Below are positions 54,284 through 63,950 of a DNA stretch of 64,000 nucleotides, in pieces. Location of the stretch: contig NZ_CP090836.1 of the NCBI RefSeq assembly GCF_021491915.1, positions 916,501 to 980,500 on the forward strand. Direction: 5' to 3'. The notes beneath the pieces were generated by a model. That model had not been told where the DNA came from, did not search any database, and saw only the letters and a program-made list of their open reading frames with translations. Source of the DNA: Paracoccus everestensis (GTDB taxonomy: Bacteria > Pseudomonadota > Alphaproteobacteria > Rhodobacterales > Rhodobacteraceae). Both the position numbers and the translations under genes were made by a program. The first letter of the stretch is position 1; every line of letters starts with the position of its first letter.

Positions 54284-54305
54284 TGTGTAACCTCATGTGT
54301 AACCT
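54284..54305. promoter_or_regulatory. Candidate integrase arm-type sites, right
   Basis: TGTGTAACCT at 54284-54293 and 54296-54305 as a direct repeat next to the integrase start and about 60 bases from the right att. It recurs at 43685 near the left att. Confidence 0.45.
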
Positions 54306-54362
54306 GAGGCAAGCACACGATCCAACTAACCGCTTGTTATCTAAGCAAAAAATTTGGATAGT

Positions 54363-54377
54363 ATGGCGGAGAGGGTG
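54363..54377. other. Proximal attachment repeat (att) within tRNA-Ser
   Basis: ATGGCGGAGAGGGTG; all but its first base are the reverse complement of the tRNA-Ser 3' end including CCA. Identical to 43577-43591. Confidence 0.8.
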
Positions 54378-54453
54378 GGATTCGAACCCACGGAACCCTT
54401 GCAGGCTCAACGGTTTTCGAGACCGCCCCGTTCGACCACTCCGGCACCTCTCC
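54364..54453 (-). tRNA. tRNA-Ser (anticodon CGA)
   Basis: 90 bases with a long variable arm. Acceptor GGAGAGG/CCTCTCC, anticodon loop TCTCGAAAA region with CGA, T arm GTGGGTTCGAATCCCAC and encoded CCA (54364-54366). The 3' end is on the element side, so the gene is left intact by the insertion. Confidence 0.97.
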
Positions 54454-54547
54454 GCGCTTTGGGTGGTGAGGCGGGGATTTAGAGAGGTGGGGGTTGAAGC
54501 GCAAGTGGTTTTGTCGAAAAAAACACTTGTGCCAGAAAGGATATCTG

Positions 54548-55399
54548 ATGCTGCGGTTCCTGAGTCTTTGCCTGATGATCGCGCTTGCCGGACCGGTCCA
54601 TGCGCAGCCGCGCGCACCGCTTCCCCAGCACCAGCAGACTGCCGTTGCGGTATGGGAGGTGATGCGCCTGGACAACCTTGCGCCGATCCTGCGCGAGGAG
54701 GCCGTGGCCGAAGGAACAGAGATGGCTGCGGCCATGTTCCCGCGTGGCGGTACCGGCCGCTGGGTGGACGGGATCCGCGCCATCTATGACCCTGCCCGGA
54801 TCAGGATGCTGTTCGTGGCGGGCATGGCGGCGGCAATGCCCGCGGCGCGCCCGGAGGATGTGCAAAAGGGGCTGGCCTTTTACGGCACCGTTTTCGGGCA
54901 GCGGATGCTGGCGCTGGAGGCTTCGGCCCGCGTGGCGATGCTGGATGCGGATGTCGAGGCAACGGCCCGCGACGCCTTTGCCAGGGCGGTCCGGCAGCGT
55001 GACCCCCGGGCCGCACGGATCATCCGGCTGATCCAGGTCGCCGACTTGATCGAGCCGAACGTGGCCGGTGGTCTGAATGCCGCCGTTGCCTTTTCCCGCG
55101 GCTTCCAGGCAGGCGGGGGCTTTGCGATGCCCTTGTCGGACGGAGAGATCGTCCGGGATGCCTGGGCGCAGGAATCGCGACTGCGGGGGGATACCGAAGG
55201 CTGGATCGGCGCCTATCTGTTTTATGCCTATGCCGTGCTGGGGGATGCGGAACTGGATAGATACATCGCCTATGCCGGATCGGCCGAGGGGCAGGCCTTG
55301 TCGCGTCTGATGTTTGCGGGATTTGATGCGGTCTTTGCGCAGACATCCCATGACATGGGCCTGGCTGCTGCGGCAGAACTGCGGGGGCGCCAGCTATGA
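54548..55399 (+). CDS. DUF2059-family exported protein
   Basis: 283 residues from ATG 54548, with AAAGGA upstream. A signal peptide (FLSLCLMIALAGPVHAQ) is followed by a helical protein with two DUF2059-like halves (YDPARIRMLFVAGMAAAMP; LSDGEIVRDAWAQESRLR). The family's role in the periplasm is unknown. The gene overlaps the Nudix gene by 4 bases and is probably cotranscribed. It marks the return to core DNA next to tRNA-Ser. Confidence 0.82.
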   Translation: MLRFLSLCLMIALAGPVHAQPRAPLPQHQQTAVAVWEVMRLDNLAPILREEAVAEGTEMAAAMFPRGGTGRWVDGIRAIYDPARIRMLFVAGMAAAMPAARPEDVQKGLAFYGTVFGQRMLALEASARVAMLDADVEATARDAFARAVRQRDPRAARIIRLIQVADLIEPNVAGGLNAAVAFSRGFQAGGGFAMPLSDGEIVRDAWAQESRLRGDTEGWIGAYLFYAYAVLGDAELDRYIAYAGSAEGQALSRLMFAGFDAVFAQTSHDMGLAAAAELRGRQL

Positions 55400-56451
55400 G
55401 CGACACGGTCTTGCTGGTGGGCATCCTGGCACAGCCCGATATGCTGGATGTGTTCGGCCTGACAGGGGTGCCCGAAAGCCTGCCCGGCGGATTGACGGGT
55501 GGCGCGCGGGCGGGGATCGACCGCGACGCATGGCCCCGCCTGGCGGCAGGGCAGGGGACGGTTGCCGCGATGCGCGTCGTGCCGAATGCGGCGCTGGTCC
55601 GCTATGCGGCCGTGATGGGGCTGGTGGCGCAGGACGGGATCCTGGGCCTGGGCCATGGCACCGCCGAGGGAGAGCCGCAGCCCCCGCTGGCCACAGCCGT
55701 TGCACGTCATATCCTGGCGATACCCGCCGACCGGTCCCCAGATGACATTGCCGCGCGGTTGCCGATGATCGGGGTCGTGGCGGCGTCTGAACTGCGCGGG
55801 GCAGGCAGCCCTCATTCGGGCGAGCCATTGGTCGAGCGGCGGATGCCGGGCGATGTGCAGATCATGTCGCGGGATGAAACCCATTCGGGTTTTTTCTCGG
55901 TCCAGGTCTGCCGCCTGCGCCACCGTACCCATGCAGGCGGCATGACCCCCATCCTGCGGAGAGAGGCGCTTGTATCCGGCGATGCGGTTGTCCTGCTGCC
56001 CTGGGATCCGGTCCGGGATCGCGTCCTGCTGATCGAACAGCTGCGGATTGCACCCGTGGTGCGCGCCGATCGGCAGCCCTGGCTGCTGGAACCGATCGCG
56101 GGCCGCGTCGATGCTGGCGAAACGGTCGAGGATGCCGCCCGCCGAGAAGCGCGGGAGGAAGCGAACCTGACGGTGACGCGACTGTTTCCGGCGATCCATC
56201 ATTATCCCAGCCCCGGCGTGCTGGGCGAATACCTGTATCTTTATGTCGCCAGCGCCGAGCTGCCCGACGGGATTGAGGGCGTGCATGGCTTGGAAGCCGA
56301 GGCCGAGGATATCCGCGGCCACCTGACCAGTCGCGCCGAATTGACCCGGATGGCAATGTCTGGGCAGGTGAAAAACGGTCCGCTGGCGATGCTCGCGCTG
56401 TGGCTGGAGCTGCGGCACACGGCATTGCGTGCGGAACTGGGCATGGCCTGA
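55396..56451 (+). CDS. Nudix hydrolase (ADP-ribose pyrophosphatase type) with N-terminal GGCT-like domain
   Basis: 351 residues. The N-terminal ~150 residues (LLVGILAQPDMLDVFGLTGV) recall a gamma-glutamyl cyclotransferase-like fold. The C-terminal half is a Nudix domain with the box GRVDAGETVEDAARREAREE; the box's final Gly is Asn here (EEANL), while all the acidic metal-binding residues are kept. NudF-type enzymes cleave ADP-ribose and related sugars. The fusion is typical of Rhodobacteraceae. Substrate not certain. Confidence 0.85.
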   Translation: MSDTVLLVGILAQPDMLDVFGLTGVPESLPGGLTGGARAGIDRDAWPRLAAGQGTVAAMRVVPNAALVRYAAVMGLVAQDGILGLGHGTAEGEPQPPLATAVARHILAIPADRSPDDIAARLPMIGVVAASELRGAGSPHSGEPLVERRMPGDVQIMSRDETHSGFFSVQVCRLRHRTHAGGMTPILRREALVSGDAVVLLPWDPVRDRVLLIEQLRIAPVVRADRQPWLLEPIAGRVDAGETVEDAARREAREEANLTVTRLFPAIHHYPSPGVLGEYLYLYVASAELPDGIEGVHGLEAEAEDIRGHLTSRAELTRMAMSGQVKNGPLAMLALWLELRHTALRAELGMA

Positions 56452-56531
56452 CCGGACGGCGGGGTTGTGCCTTGGCGGCGGTCCTGTGTAGGTAGCGCGG
56501 AACCCTAGCCTGACCGAAAGGTTGCTTGTTT

Positions 56532-57563
56532 ATGCGAATTTGCCCTGACCTGGCCGACATGATCGGCAACACGCCCTTGATCCGCCTGCGCCAGGCCAGC
56601 GAGGCGACGGGCTGCGAAATCCTGGGCAAGGCCGAATTCATGAATCCCGGCCAATCGGTCAAGGACCGCGCGGCGCTGTACATCATCCGCGACGCGGTGG
56701 CACGCGGAGAGCTTCGTCCCGGCGGCACCATTGTCGAGGGAACGGCGGGCAATACCGGGATCGGTCTGGCCCTTGTCGGTGCCTCGATGGGGTTCAAATC
56801 GGTCATCGTGATCCCGGAAACGCAAAGCCAGGAAAAAAAGGATATGCTGCGCCTGGCAGGGGCGACATTGGTCGAGGTTCCGGCCGCGCCCTACAAGAAT
56901 CCCAACAACTATGTCCGCTATTCCGGCCGCCTGGCTGAGGCCTTGGCCCGCACGGAACCCAACGGGGCGATCTGGGCCAACCAGTTCGACAACGTGGCCA
57001 ACCGCCGGGCGCATCTGGAAACCACGGGGCCGGAAATCTGGGAACAGACCAACGGCAAGGTCGATGGCTTTGTCTGCGCCGTCGGGTCGGGCGGCACGCT
57101 GGCTGGGGTTGCCATGGCGCTTCAGCCCAAGGGCGTAAAGATCGGCCTGGCCGATCCCGAAGGCGCGGCGCTGCATTCCTTTTACACGACGGGGGAATTC
57201 GACGCGCCGGGAAGCTCGATCACCGAAGGTATCGGGCAGGGACGCATCACCGCGAACCTGGAAGGCTTCACCCCCGATTACAGCTGGCGCATTCCGGACG
57301 AAGAAGCCTTGCCCGTGGTCTTCGACCTTCTGGAATACGAAGGTTTGTGCCTGGGCGGATCGTCCGGCGTCAACGTCGCGGGCGCGATCCGCATGGGCGG
57401 CGAAATGGGACCGGGCCATACCATCGTCACGATCCTGTGCGATTTCGGCAGCCGTTATCAGACCAAGCTGTTCAACCTGGATTTCCTGCGCGCCAAGGGG
57501 CTGCCCGTGCCCGGCTGGCTGACGCGCGAAGCGCCCGACATTCCCGAAGTTTACCAAGGCTGA
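56532..57563 (+). CDS. cysK: Cysteine synthase family enzyme
   Basis: 343 residues from ATG 56532. PLP-dependent fold type II: Lys44 in NPGQSVKDRAALYI is the PLP lysine, the substrate loop is EGTAGNTGIGLAL, and the PLP phosphate loop lies in VCAVGSGGTLAGVAM. It makes cysteine from O-acetylserine and sulfide. EGTAGNTG, where most CysK have EPTSGNTG, and the length place it in a CysK subgroup often called CysK2-like; cystathionine beta-synthase activity is less likely. Confidence 0.88.
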   Translation: MRICPDLADMIGNTPLIRLRQASEATGCEILGKAEFMNPGQSVKDRAALYIIRDAVARGELRPGGTIVEGTAGNTGIGLALVGASMGFKSVIVIPETQSQEKKDMLRLAGATLVEVPAAPYKNPNNYVRYSGRLAEALARTEPNGAIWANQFDNVANRRAHLETTGPEIWEQTNGKVDGFVCAVGSGGTLAGVAMALQPKGVKIGLADPEGAALHSFYTTGEFDAPGSSITEGIGQGRITANLEGFTPDYSWRIPDEEALPVVFDLLEYEGLCLGGSSGVNVAGAIRMGGEMGPGHTIVTILCDFGSRYQTKLFNLDFLRAKGLPVPGWLTREAPDIPEVYQG

Positions 57564-57567
57564 CCTG

Positions 57568-59976
57568 ATGATCCGCGCGTTCCTGGCTGTCGTCGTGACA
57601 GTCCTTGCCCTTTGTATGTCGCCTGCCTGGGCGCAGGATCCTGTTCTTCCGAATTACGAAACCTGGGACAGGATCGCCACGCAAAGCGAACAGCTGGTCG
57701 GCAATGGCGACACAACCGCCGCGCAACTGAACGACATCCGGGCGCGCATCGTCAATTGGCGAAAACAGTTTCAGGATGCCCAGGGCGTCAACGCCGATCC
57801 GATCGCCACGATCGAAAGCCAGATCGCCGCCCTTGGTCCTGCGCCTGCCGAAGGTCAGACGGAGCCTGACGACATCGCTGCGCGCCGGTCGGAATTGCAG
57901 GCCCGGCTTTCCGAATTGCAAGCTCCGCGCCTTGCGGCGGTCGAGGCATTCAGCCGCGCCGATACCATCGTGCGGCGGATCGACCAGGCCTTGACAGAAC
58001 GCCAGGTCATGGAACTTGCACGGCTTTCTCCTTCGCCCCTGCTGCCGGCCAATTGGCTGCTGGCTGCGTCGGAAACGACGCGGCTGGTCAATGGCATCGT
58101 GGAAAACACCAGTCAGAGGATTGGGGAGCGGGCAACCTGGGGGGAATTGCGTCCGCGCCTACCGCAGGTGGCCGGCTATCTGATTGCGGCGCTGCTGCTG
58201 CTGACGCTGGGGCGATACTGGGTGGATACGCTGCCGCAGCGCCTGTCGGCCCGGACCAAGGATTATTCGCGCGGAGTCGTGGCCTTTATCCTGTCGCTGG
58301 CGCAAATCGCGCTGCCGATGATCGGGGTTTACCTATTGATCAGCGCCCTGACGGCGACGGGCATCTTTGGCCTGTGGACCCGGCCTTTCTTGGATGCGCT
58401 GCCCGCCGCGGGCGTGATCCTGTTCGGCAGTGCTTGGCTTGCACGGCAGTTGTTTCCCAATAAGTCGGTTGCCTATGACACGCTGAATGTCCCGCATGAT
58501 GAACGCCAGAAGGCCCGTTGGCTGGTCAATGCGCTGGGGATGGCGCTGGCGGTCCACCACGTCGCCTCGGTCGCCTTTCTGCCCTTGTCGGGCCTGGCCG
58601 AACGCAATTCCCGCTTGCAGCGGGTGCCGCTGGACTTTGCGGAAGGCGGAGCCGTCGTCTGGCACTTTGCCCTGATCGTCATTGCCGCCGCCCTGCTGTT
58701 CAAGCTGGGCATGATCCTGCGCCGCCTGAAGCCCTGGGCGGATCAGTCCAACACCAGCTATCGCCATCGGGTGCTGTCGCTTGCGGGCACGCTGACCCGG
58801 CCCTTGGCCATTTTGGCGGTGATCGCCGCGGCAATCGGCTATGTGAATGTCGGCAATCTGCTGATCTGGCCCTGGATCCAATCCATGGCGCTGCTGGGCG
58901 TGCTGATCCTGCTGCAGGACTTTATCGCCGACGTCTTCAACATGCTCAAGCGCGGGCAGGAGGGGGCGCGGGATGGGCTGGCACCGCTGCTGATCGGGTT
59001 CGCCCTGGTGCTGCTGTCGATCCCGGTCTTTCTGCTGATCTGGGGTGCCTCGGGCAACGAGCTGGTCGAATACTGGAACCGCTTCCGGCAGGGCCTTACC
59101 TTGGGGGGCGTGCGCCTGTCGCCGGGCGCGGTGCTGATGTTCCTGCTGGTCTTTGCCATCGGCTATTCGATAACCCGGGCGGTGCAGGGGGCCTTGCGCA
59201 CATCCGTCCTGCCCAAGACGAAACTGGACGCGGGCGGGCAGAACGCGGTCGTGTCGGGCATCGGCTATGTCGGCATCATCCTGGCCGCGATCCTGGCCAT
59301 CACCTCGGCCGGGATCGACCTGTCGTCCTTCGCCATCGTTGCGGGTGCGCTGTCGGTCGGCATCGGTTTCGGGATGCAAAACATCGTGTCGAATTTCGTA
59401 TCGGGCATCATCCTGCTGATCGAACGCCCAATAAGCGTGGGCGATTGGATCAGCGCGGGCGGCCAGCAGGGCATCGTCAAGCGCATTTCCGTGCGCGCCA
59501 CATCGGTGGAGACCTTTGACAAGCAGCAGGTGATCGTCCCCAACAGCGACCTGATCAGCCAGCCGGTGATCAACTGGACGCGGCAAAGCAAGACAGGGCG
59601 GATCATCATCCCCATCGGCGTCAGCTATGGCACCGACACGCGCAAGGTCCACCGCATCCTCAAGGAAATCATCGAGGATCAGCCCCTTGTCACCATCGAC
59701 CCGGCCCCTTCGGTGCTGTTCCGGGGCATTACCGTCGATGCGCTGAACTTTGAAATTCGCGCGGTGATATCCGACATCGGATCGGGCCTTGGCGTCACAT
59801 CCGAGGTGTATCACCAGATCGTCGAACGGTTCATCCAGGAAGGCATCGGGATGCCCTTCACGACCCGCGACATCTGGAAGGACGGCGATCTGCCCTTGGC
59901 AGACGAGGCTGAGGACGAAATCCCGGCGCAGGTGGCTCAGGTGGCGCAACGCGAATTGCCCGACGACGGCAAGTAA
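57568..59976 (+). CDS. DUF3772 mechanosensitive channel (MscS/MscK type)
   Basis: 802 residues. The signal peptide ends near residue 23 (CMSPAWAQ), then the DUF3772 periplasmic helical region (about 30-190), ten or so membrane segments (200-600), and the MscS core (SFAIVAGALSVGIGFGMQNI, then ISVGDWISAGGQQGIVKRIS) with the cytoplasmic vestibule to the end. It releases osmolytes under hypo-osmotic stress. It starts 5 bases after the cysteine synthase gene. Confidence 0.9.
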   Translation: MIRAFLAVVVTVLALCMSPAWAQDPVLPNYETWDRIATQSEQLVGNGDTTAAQLNDIRARIVNWRKQFQDAQGVNADPIATIESQIAALGPAPAEGQTEPDDIAARRSELQARLSELQAPRLAAVEAFSRADTIVRRIDQALTERQVMELARLSPSPLLPANWLLAASETTRLVNGIVENTSQRIGERATWGELRPRLPQVAGYLIAALLLLTLGRYWVDTLPQRLSARTKDYSRGVVAFILSLAQIALPMIGVYLLISALTATGIFGLWTRPFLDALPAAGVILFGSAWLARQLFPNKSVAYDTLNVPHDERQKARWLVNALGMALAVHHVASVAFLPLSGLAERNSRLQRVPLDFAEGGAVVWHFALIVIAAALLFKLGMILRRLKPWADQSNTSYRHRVLSLAGTLTRPLAILAVIAAAIGYVNVGNLLIWPWIQSMALLGVLILLQDFIADVFNMLKRGQEGARDGLAPLLIGFALVLLSIPVFLLIWGASGNELVEYWNRFRQGLTLGGVRLSPGAVLMFLLVFAIGYSITRAVQGALRTSVLPKTKLDAGGQNAVVSGIGYVGIILAAILAITSAGIDLSSFAIVAGALSVGIGFGMQNIVSNFVSGIILLIERPISVGDWISAGGQQGIVKRISVRATSVETFDKQQVIVPNSDLISQPVINWTRQSKTGRIIIPIGVSYGTDTRKVHRILKEIIEDQPLVTIDPAPSVLFRGITVDALNFEIRAVISDIGSGLGVTSEVYHQIVERFIQEGIGMPFTTRDIWKDGDLPLADEAEDEIPAQVAQVAQRELPDDGK

Positions 59977-59980
59977 GCCC

Positions 59981-61048
59981 TCAGCGGCTGGCCGTGTCGA
60001 TATCGGCCAGCCCTTCGCGCGACAGCAGGATCGCCACGGGTCGCAGCCAGGGGATGTGCCAGCAGACGATCATGACCGCCACCATGATCGGCACAGCCAG
60101 GAAAGCCCCTGCGATTCCCCAGATCGCCCCCCAGAAGGCCAGGGACAGGATGATCCCGAAGCTGGACAGTTGCAGCGTTTGCCCGGTCAGCATAGGATCC
60201 AGGATGTTTCCCACCACGAAATGGACCAGCAGGCAGGCAAAGCCCACTGCGATGGTCGCGGTCGAATCGCCGGTCAGCACAAAGGCCAGAGCGACCGTGA
60301 TGGCCCAGGCGATTACCGAACCGATATTCGGGATGAAGTTCAAGACAAAGGTCAGCAGGGCCATGGCCATCGCCAGTTCCAGCCCCGCCACCACATAGAT
60401 CAGCCAGACGGCTGCCCCGGTCAGCGCGCTGACGAAGGTCTTGACCACCAGGTAACGGTTCACCCGCCGCATGATCGAGGCCATGATCAGCCTGATCCGC
60501 ACCGCCTGCGCCGGATCGCCCGTCAACCGTTCGACCTTGACAGGCAGCCAGGTGCGTTCGGCAAACATGAAGCCCACGAACAGGATCACCAGCAGGCTGC
60601 CCGACAACAACCCCGAGGCTTGACCCGCAAGCGAGCGCAGCCAGCCGGTGATGTTGAATTCCGTCAGCGCGGCCAGCAGGCGTGTCTGGGCGTCGGGACC
60701 GAACCGCTCGATCAGCGTGGTCAAGGCGATCTGCACGGATTCGGTATAGGCGATGGCGCGGCCCACCACCTCGTTGATCTGGGACATGATCGTCGTGGAC
60801 AGCCAGATCAGCCCAAGGGTGATGCCGATCAGCGCCAGCGTCGTTGCCAACCAGTTCGGCACCTTCAACCGCGAGGAAATGGCCTGGATCGCGTCCGTGG
60901 TCAGCGAGAACAGGATGATCGCAATGGCCAGGCAGATCAGCACGAAGCGCGCCTGGAACAGCAAAAACAGGATCAGCGAAAAGGCGATGATACCCAGGAA
61001 CCCGGTCTGAAGCCGTTGGCGCAGCACGTCTTCGCTGGATGGGGTCAA
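59981..61048 (-). CDS. AI-2E family permease (PerM/TqsA-like)
   Basis: 355 residues with about eight membrane segments and the family signature VNRYLVVKTFVSALTGAAVW, then LTFVLNFIPNIGSVIAW and FWGAIWGIAGAFLAVPIM. Members export autoinducer-2 or act as Na+/H+ antiporters; the role here is not determined. It is downstream of gyrA, beyond its terminator. Confidence 0.9.
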   Translation of the reverse strand: MTPSSEDVLRQRLQTGFLGIIAFSLILFLLFQARFVLICLAIAIILFSLTTDAIQAISSRLKVPNWLATTLALIGITLGLIWLSTTIMSQINEVVGRAIAYTESVQIALTTLIERFGPDAQTRLLAALTEFNITGWLRSLAGQASGLLSGSLLVILFVGFMFAERTWLPVKVERLTGDPAQAVRIRLIMASIMRRVNRYLVVKTFVSALTGAAVWLIYVVAGLELAMAMALLTFVLNFIPNIGSVIAWAITVALAFVLTGDSTATIAVGFACLLVHFVVGNILDPMLTGQTLQLSSFGIILSLAFWGAIWGIAGAFLAVPIMVAVMIVCWHIPWLRPVAILLSREGLADIDTASR

Positions 61049-61067
61049 TCGGTCCCTCGCATGGAAA

Positions 61068-61092
61068 AAGGCCCGGCCAGCCGCCGGGCCTT
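61068..61092 (-). terminator. Rho-independent terminator of gyrA
   Basis: AAGGCCCGGC (61068-61077) pairs with GCCGGGCCTT (61083-61092) around CAGCC. On the minus strand the stem ends in TTTTT. Confidence 0.9.
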
Positions 61093-61098
61093 GGTGTT

Positions 61099-63858
61099 TC
61101 AGCCTTCCGCCGCTTCTTCGTCGCCCTGTTCCGCGATGCGGGCCACGGACACCACTTCCTCGCCCGTGGCGGTGTTGAAGACCCGCACGCCTCCCGCGCT
61201 GCGCGACCGGAAGCTGATGCCGTCGACCGGCACCCGGATCGACTGCCCGGTCGATGTCGCCAGCATGATCTGGTCATCCATGTCCACCGGGAAGCTGGCG
61301 ACCAGGGCGCCGCCCCGCATCGCCTTGTCCATCGCCATCACGCCCTGGCCGCCGCGCCCGCGCACCGGGTAGTCATGGCTAGAACTGATCTTGCCCGCGC
61401 CGTTGGCGGTGATGGTCAGGATCAGATCCTCGGCCGCGGACATCTCGGCATAGCGTTCCTGGGTGATCGCGGCCTCGGCCACGGCTTCCTCGTCCTCATC
61501 CGCCTCGGCGCCGTCGTCCAGGGCGCCCGCCACCGCGCGGCGCATCTTCAGATAGGCGGCGCGTTCAGCCGGATCGGCCTCGAAGTGGCGGATGACCGAC
61601 ATACTGACAACGCGGTCGTCCTTGGCCAGCCGCACGCCCCGCACGCCGGTCGAATCGCGGCCCTTGAAGACCCGCACATCCGTCGTGGGAAAGCGGATCG
61701 CCCGGCCCGATGCCGTGACCAGCATCACGTCGTCATCGGTCGTGGCCATGCGCACGCCGACCAGTTCCACGCCTTCCGGCAGCTTCATGGCGATCTTGCC
61801 GTTCGTGCGCACGCTGGTGAAATCCGACAGCGCATTGCGCCGCACGTCGCCCTCCGATGTCGCGAAGACCGCCTGATAGCTGTCCCATTCCGTTTCCGGC
61901 GCATCGACCGGCATCAGCGCGGCAATGGAGACACCCGGTTCGATCGGCAGGATGTTGACGATGGCCTTGCCCTTGGCCGTCCGTCCGCCCAAGGGCAGGC
62001 GCCAGGTCTTCATGCGATAGACCATGCCGTCGGTGGTGAAGAACAACAGTTCGGTATGGGTGTTGGCCACGAACAGCGTGGTGACGACATCGTCTTCCTT
62101 GGTCGCCATGCTGGACAGGCCCTTGCCGCCGCGACGCTGGCTGCGGAATTCTGCCAGGGCCGTGCGCTTGATATACCCGCCCGAGGTGATAGTGACGACC
62201 ATGTCCTCGCGCTCGATCAGATCCTCGTCCATCATGTCGCCGGACCATTCGGTGATCTCGGTCCGGCGGGGGACGGCGAACAGGCTGCGCACTTCGCGCA
62301 ACTCGTCGCTGATGATGCCCATGATCCGTTCGCGCGACCCCAGGATCGCCAGGTAATCGCGGATCGAATCGGCCAGTTGCTGCAATTCGCTGGTCACTTC
62401 CTGCACGCCAAGCTGGGTCAGGCGTTGCAGGCGCAGATCCAGGATGGCGCGGGCCTGGGTTTCCGACAGGTTATAGGTGCCGTCGTCGTTGACCGGATGC
62501 AGCGGATCGTCGATCAGGCGCAGGAATTCCAGGATCTCGTGCGCGGGCCAGCGGCGTTCCATCAGCCGTTCGCGCGCCTCGGAGGCATCGGCCGACGACC
62601 GGATCGTCGCCACGACCTCATCGACGTTGCTGACGGCCACGGCCAGGCCACACAGCACATGGCTGCGTTCGCGGGCCTTGCGCAGTTCGTATGCGGTGCG
62701 GCGTGCGACGACTTCCTCGCGGAAGCTGAGGAAGTAGGTCAGGAAGTCGCGCAGCGTCAGTTGTTCGGGCCGCCCGCCGTTCAGCGCCAGCATATTGCAG
62801 CCGAAACTGGTTTGCAGCGAGGTGAAGCGGAACAACTGGTTCAGCACCACATCGGGCGTGGCGTCCCGTTTCAATTCCACCACGACCCGCACGCCCTGCC
62901 GGTCGGATTCGTCCTGGACCGATGCGATCCCCTCGACCCGCTTTTCCTTGGCAAGCTCGGCGATGCGTTCGATCAGGCTGGACTTGTTCACCTGATAGGG
63001 AACCTCGTCCACGACAATGGCCCAGCGGTCCTTGCGCAGTTCCTCGATATGCGTCTTGGCGCGGATGATGACGCTGCCGCGCCCTTCCAGGTATGCCTTG
63101 CGCGCCCCGGACCGGCCCAGGATCAACGCCCCGGTCGGAAAGTCCGGGCCGGGGATGATCTCCAGCAGGCGCTCGGTCGGCAGGTCGGGGTTCTCGATCA
63201 GTTCCAGCGTGGCGTCGATCACCTCGCCCAGGTTATGGGGCGGGATGTTGGTGGCCATGCCCACCGCGATGCCGCCCGCGCCGTTGACCAGCATATTGGG
63301 GAACCGCGCCGGCAACACGGTCGGCTCGCGGTCCTTGCCGTCGTAGTTGTCCTGGAAATCGACCGTGTCCTTGTCGATGTCCATCAGCAGGAAGTTCGCG
63401 GGCTTGTCCATGCGCACTTCCGTGTATCGCATGGCGGCGGGGGGATCGCCGTCCATGGACCCGAAGTTGCCCTGGCCGTCAAGCAGCGGCAGCGACATGG
63501 AAAAGTCCTGCGCCATGCGAACAAGGGCGTCATAGATCGCGGCGTCGCCGTGCGGGTGATACTTACCCATGACATCGCCCACCGGGCGGGCCGATTTGCG
63601 ATAGGATTTGTCGGGCGTGTTGCCGGATTCGTCCATGGCGTAGAGGATGCGCCGATGCACCGGCTTCAACCCGTCGCGCAGATCCGGGATCGCCCGGCTG
63701 ACGATGACCGACATCGCGTAATCCAGATAGGATGTCCGCATCTCGGCGCTGATGTCGATGACCGGACCGTCATGGGGCATCACGGTCCGCGTCGCGGCGC
63801 CGTTTTCATCGCCTGCCTCGGGGGTGTCGGACAAGTCGTCTTCAGGGGTGTCGGCCAC
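61099..63858 (-). CDS. gyrA: DNA gyrase subunit A
   Basis: 919 residues. The breakage-reunion domain spans about 30-520 with catalytic Tyr145 ([10 protein letters not shown]). The C-terminal DNA-wrapping beta-pinwheel has QRRGGKGL (GyrA box) and further blades to the end. It introduces negative supercoils with GyrB. In the quinolone region [17 protein letters not shown], Ala106 stands at the E. coli Ser83 position and Asp110 at Asp87; Ala here is usual in alphaproteobacteria. An acidic insert ([16 protein letters not shown]) near residue 780 is an oddity. Confidence 0.97.
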   Translation of the reverse strand: MADTPEDDLSDTPEAGDENGAATRTVMPHDGPVIDISAEMRTSYLDYAMSVIVSRAIPDLRDGLKPVHRRILYAMDESGNTPDKSYRKSARPVGDVMGKYHPHGDAAIYDALVRMAQDFSMSLPLLDGQGNFGSMDGDPPAAMRYTEVRMDKPANFLLMDIDKDTVDFQDNYDGKDREPTVLPARFPNMLVNGAGGIAVGMATNIPPHNLGEVIDATLELIENPDLPTERLLEIIPGPDFPTGALILGRSGARKAYLEGRGSVIIRAKTHIEELRKDRWAIVVDEVPYQVNKSSLIERIAELAKEKRVEGIASVQDESDRQGVRVVVELKRDATPDVVLNQLFRFTSLQTSFGCNMLALNGGRPEQLTLRDFLTYFLSFREEVVARRTAYELRKARERSHVLCGLAVAVSNVDEVVATIRSSADASEARERLMERRWPAHEILEFLRLIDDPLHPVNDDGTYNLSETQARAILDLRLQRLTQLGVQEVTSELQQLADSIRDYLAILGSRERIMGIISDELREVRSLFAVPRRTEITEWSGDMMDEDLIEREDMVVTITSGGYIKRTALAEFRSQRRGGKGLSSMATKEDDVVTTLFVANTHTELLFFTTDGMVYRMKTWRLPLGGRTAKGKAIVNILPIEPGVSIAALMPVDAPETEWDSYQAVFATSEGDVRRNALSDFTSVRTNGKIAMKLPEGVELVGVRMATTDDDVMLVTASGRAIRFPTTDVRVFKGRDSTGVRGVRLAKDDRVVSMSVIRHFEADPAERAAYLKMRRAVAGALDDGAEADEDEEAVAEAAITQERYAEMSAAEDLILTITANGAGKISSSHDYPVRGRGGQGVMAMDKAMRGGALVASFPVDMDDQIMLATSTGQSIRVPVDGISFRSRSAGGVRVFNTATGEEVVSVARIAEQGDEEAAEG

Positions 63859-63950
63859 GGGATTTCCTCAACATCTTGTTGGGTTACATATAGGTGATGT
63901 GGCCGGGGGGGGCAATGTTTGCGGGGGGATTTGGCGGGTGAAACCCCACC

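Larger units (their letters stand above)
43577..54377. mobile_element. Integrative element inserted at tRNA-Ser(CGA)
   Basis: The 15-bp sequence ATGGCGGAGAGGGTG is found at 43577-43591 and, as the tRNA-Ser 3' end, at 54363-54377. These direct repeats bound about 10.8 kb of lower-GC DNA with a tyrosine integrase gene next to the tRNA end. Content: GIY-YIG and HNH endonuclease genes, a second integrase fragment, two IS256-type insertions, an unknown membrane protein, a serine recombinase, a DUF4238 protein and a palm-polymerase-like protein. Without the two IS elements it is about 8 kb. The integrase is interrupted, so the element is likely stranded. Confidence 0.85.

Noticed and set aside
53334..54617. 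One long integrase gene starting upstream of 54,453
   Set aside because: Its N-terminal 120 residues would run through tRNA-Ser(CGA) and into the next promoter. The start at 54245 (or 54296) fits integrases better, and the C-terminal end at 53334 is inside the IS.
63535..63560. GyrA Ala at the Ser83 position as acquired quinolone resistance
   Set aside because: Alanine here is common in alphaproteobacterial GyrA, so it is more likely a lineage trait than a selected mutation.
61039..63897. A plus-strand open frame of more than 900 codons opposite gyrA
   Set aside because: It is a shadow of gyrA codons; no domain is visible.
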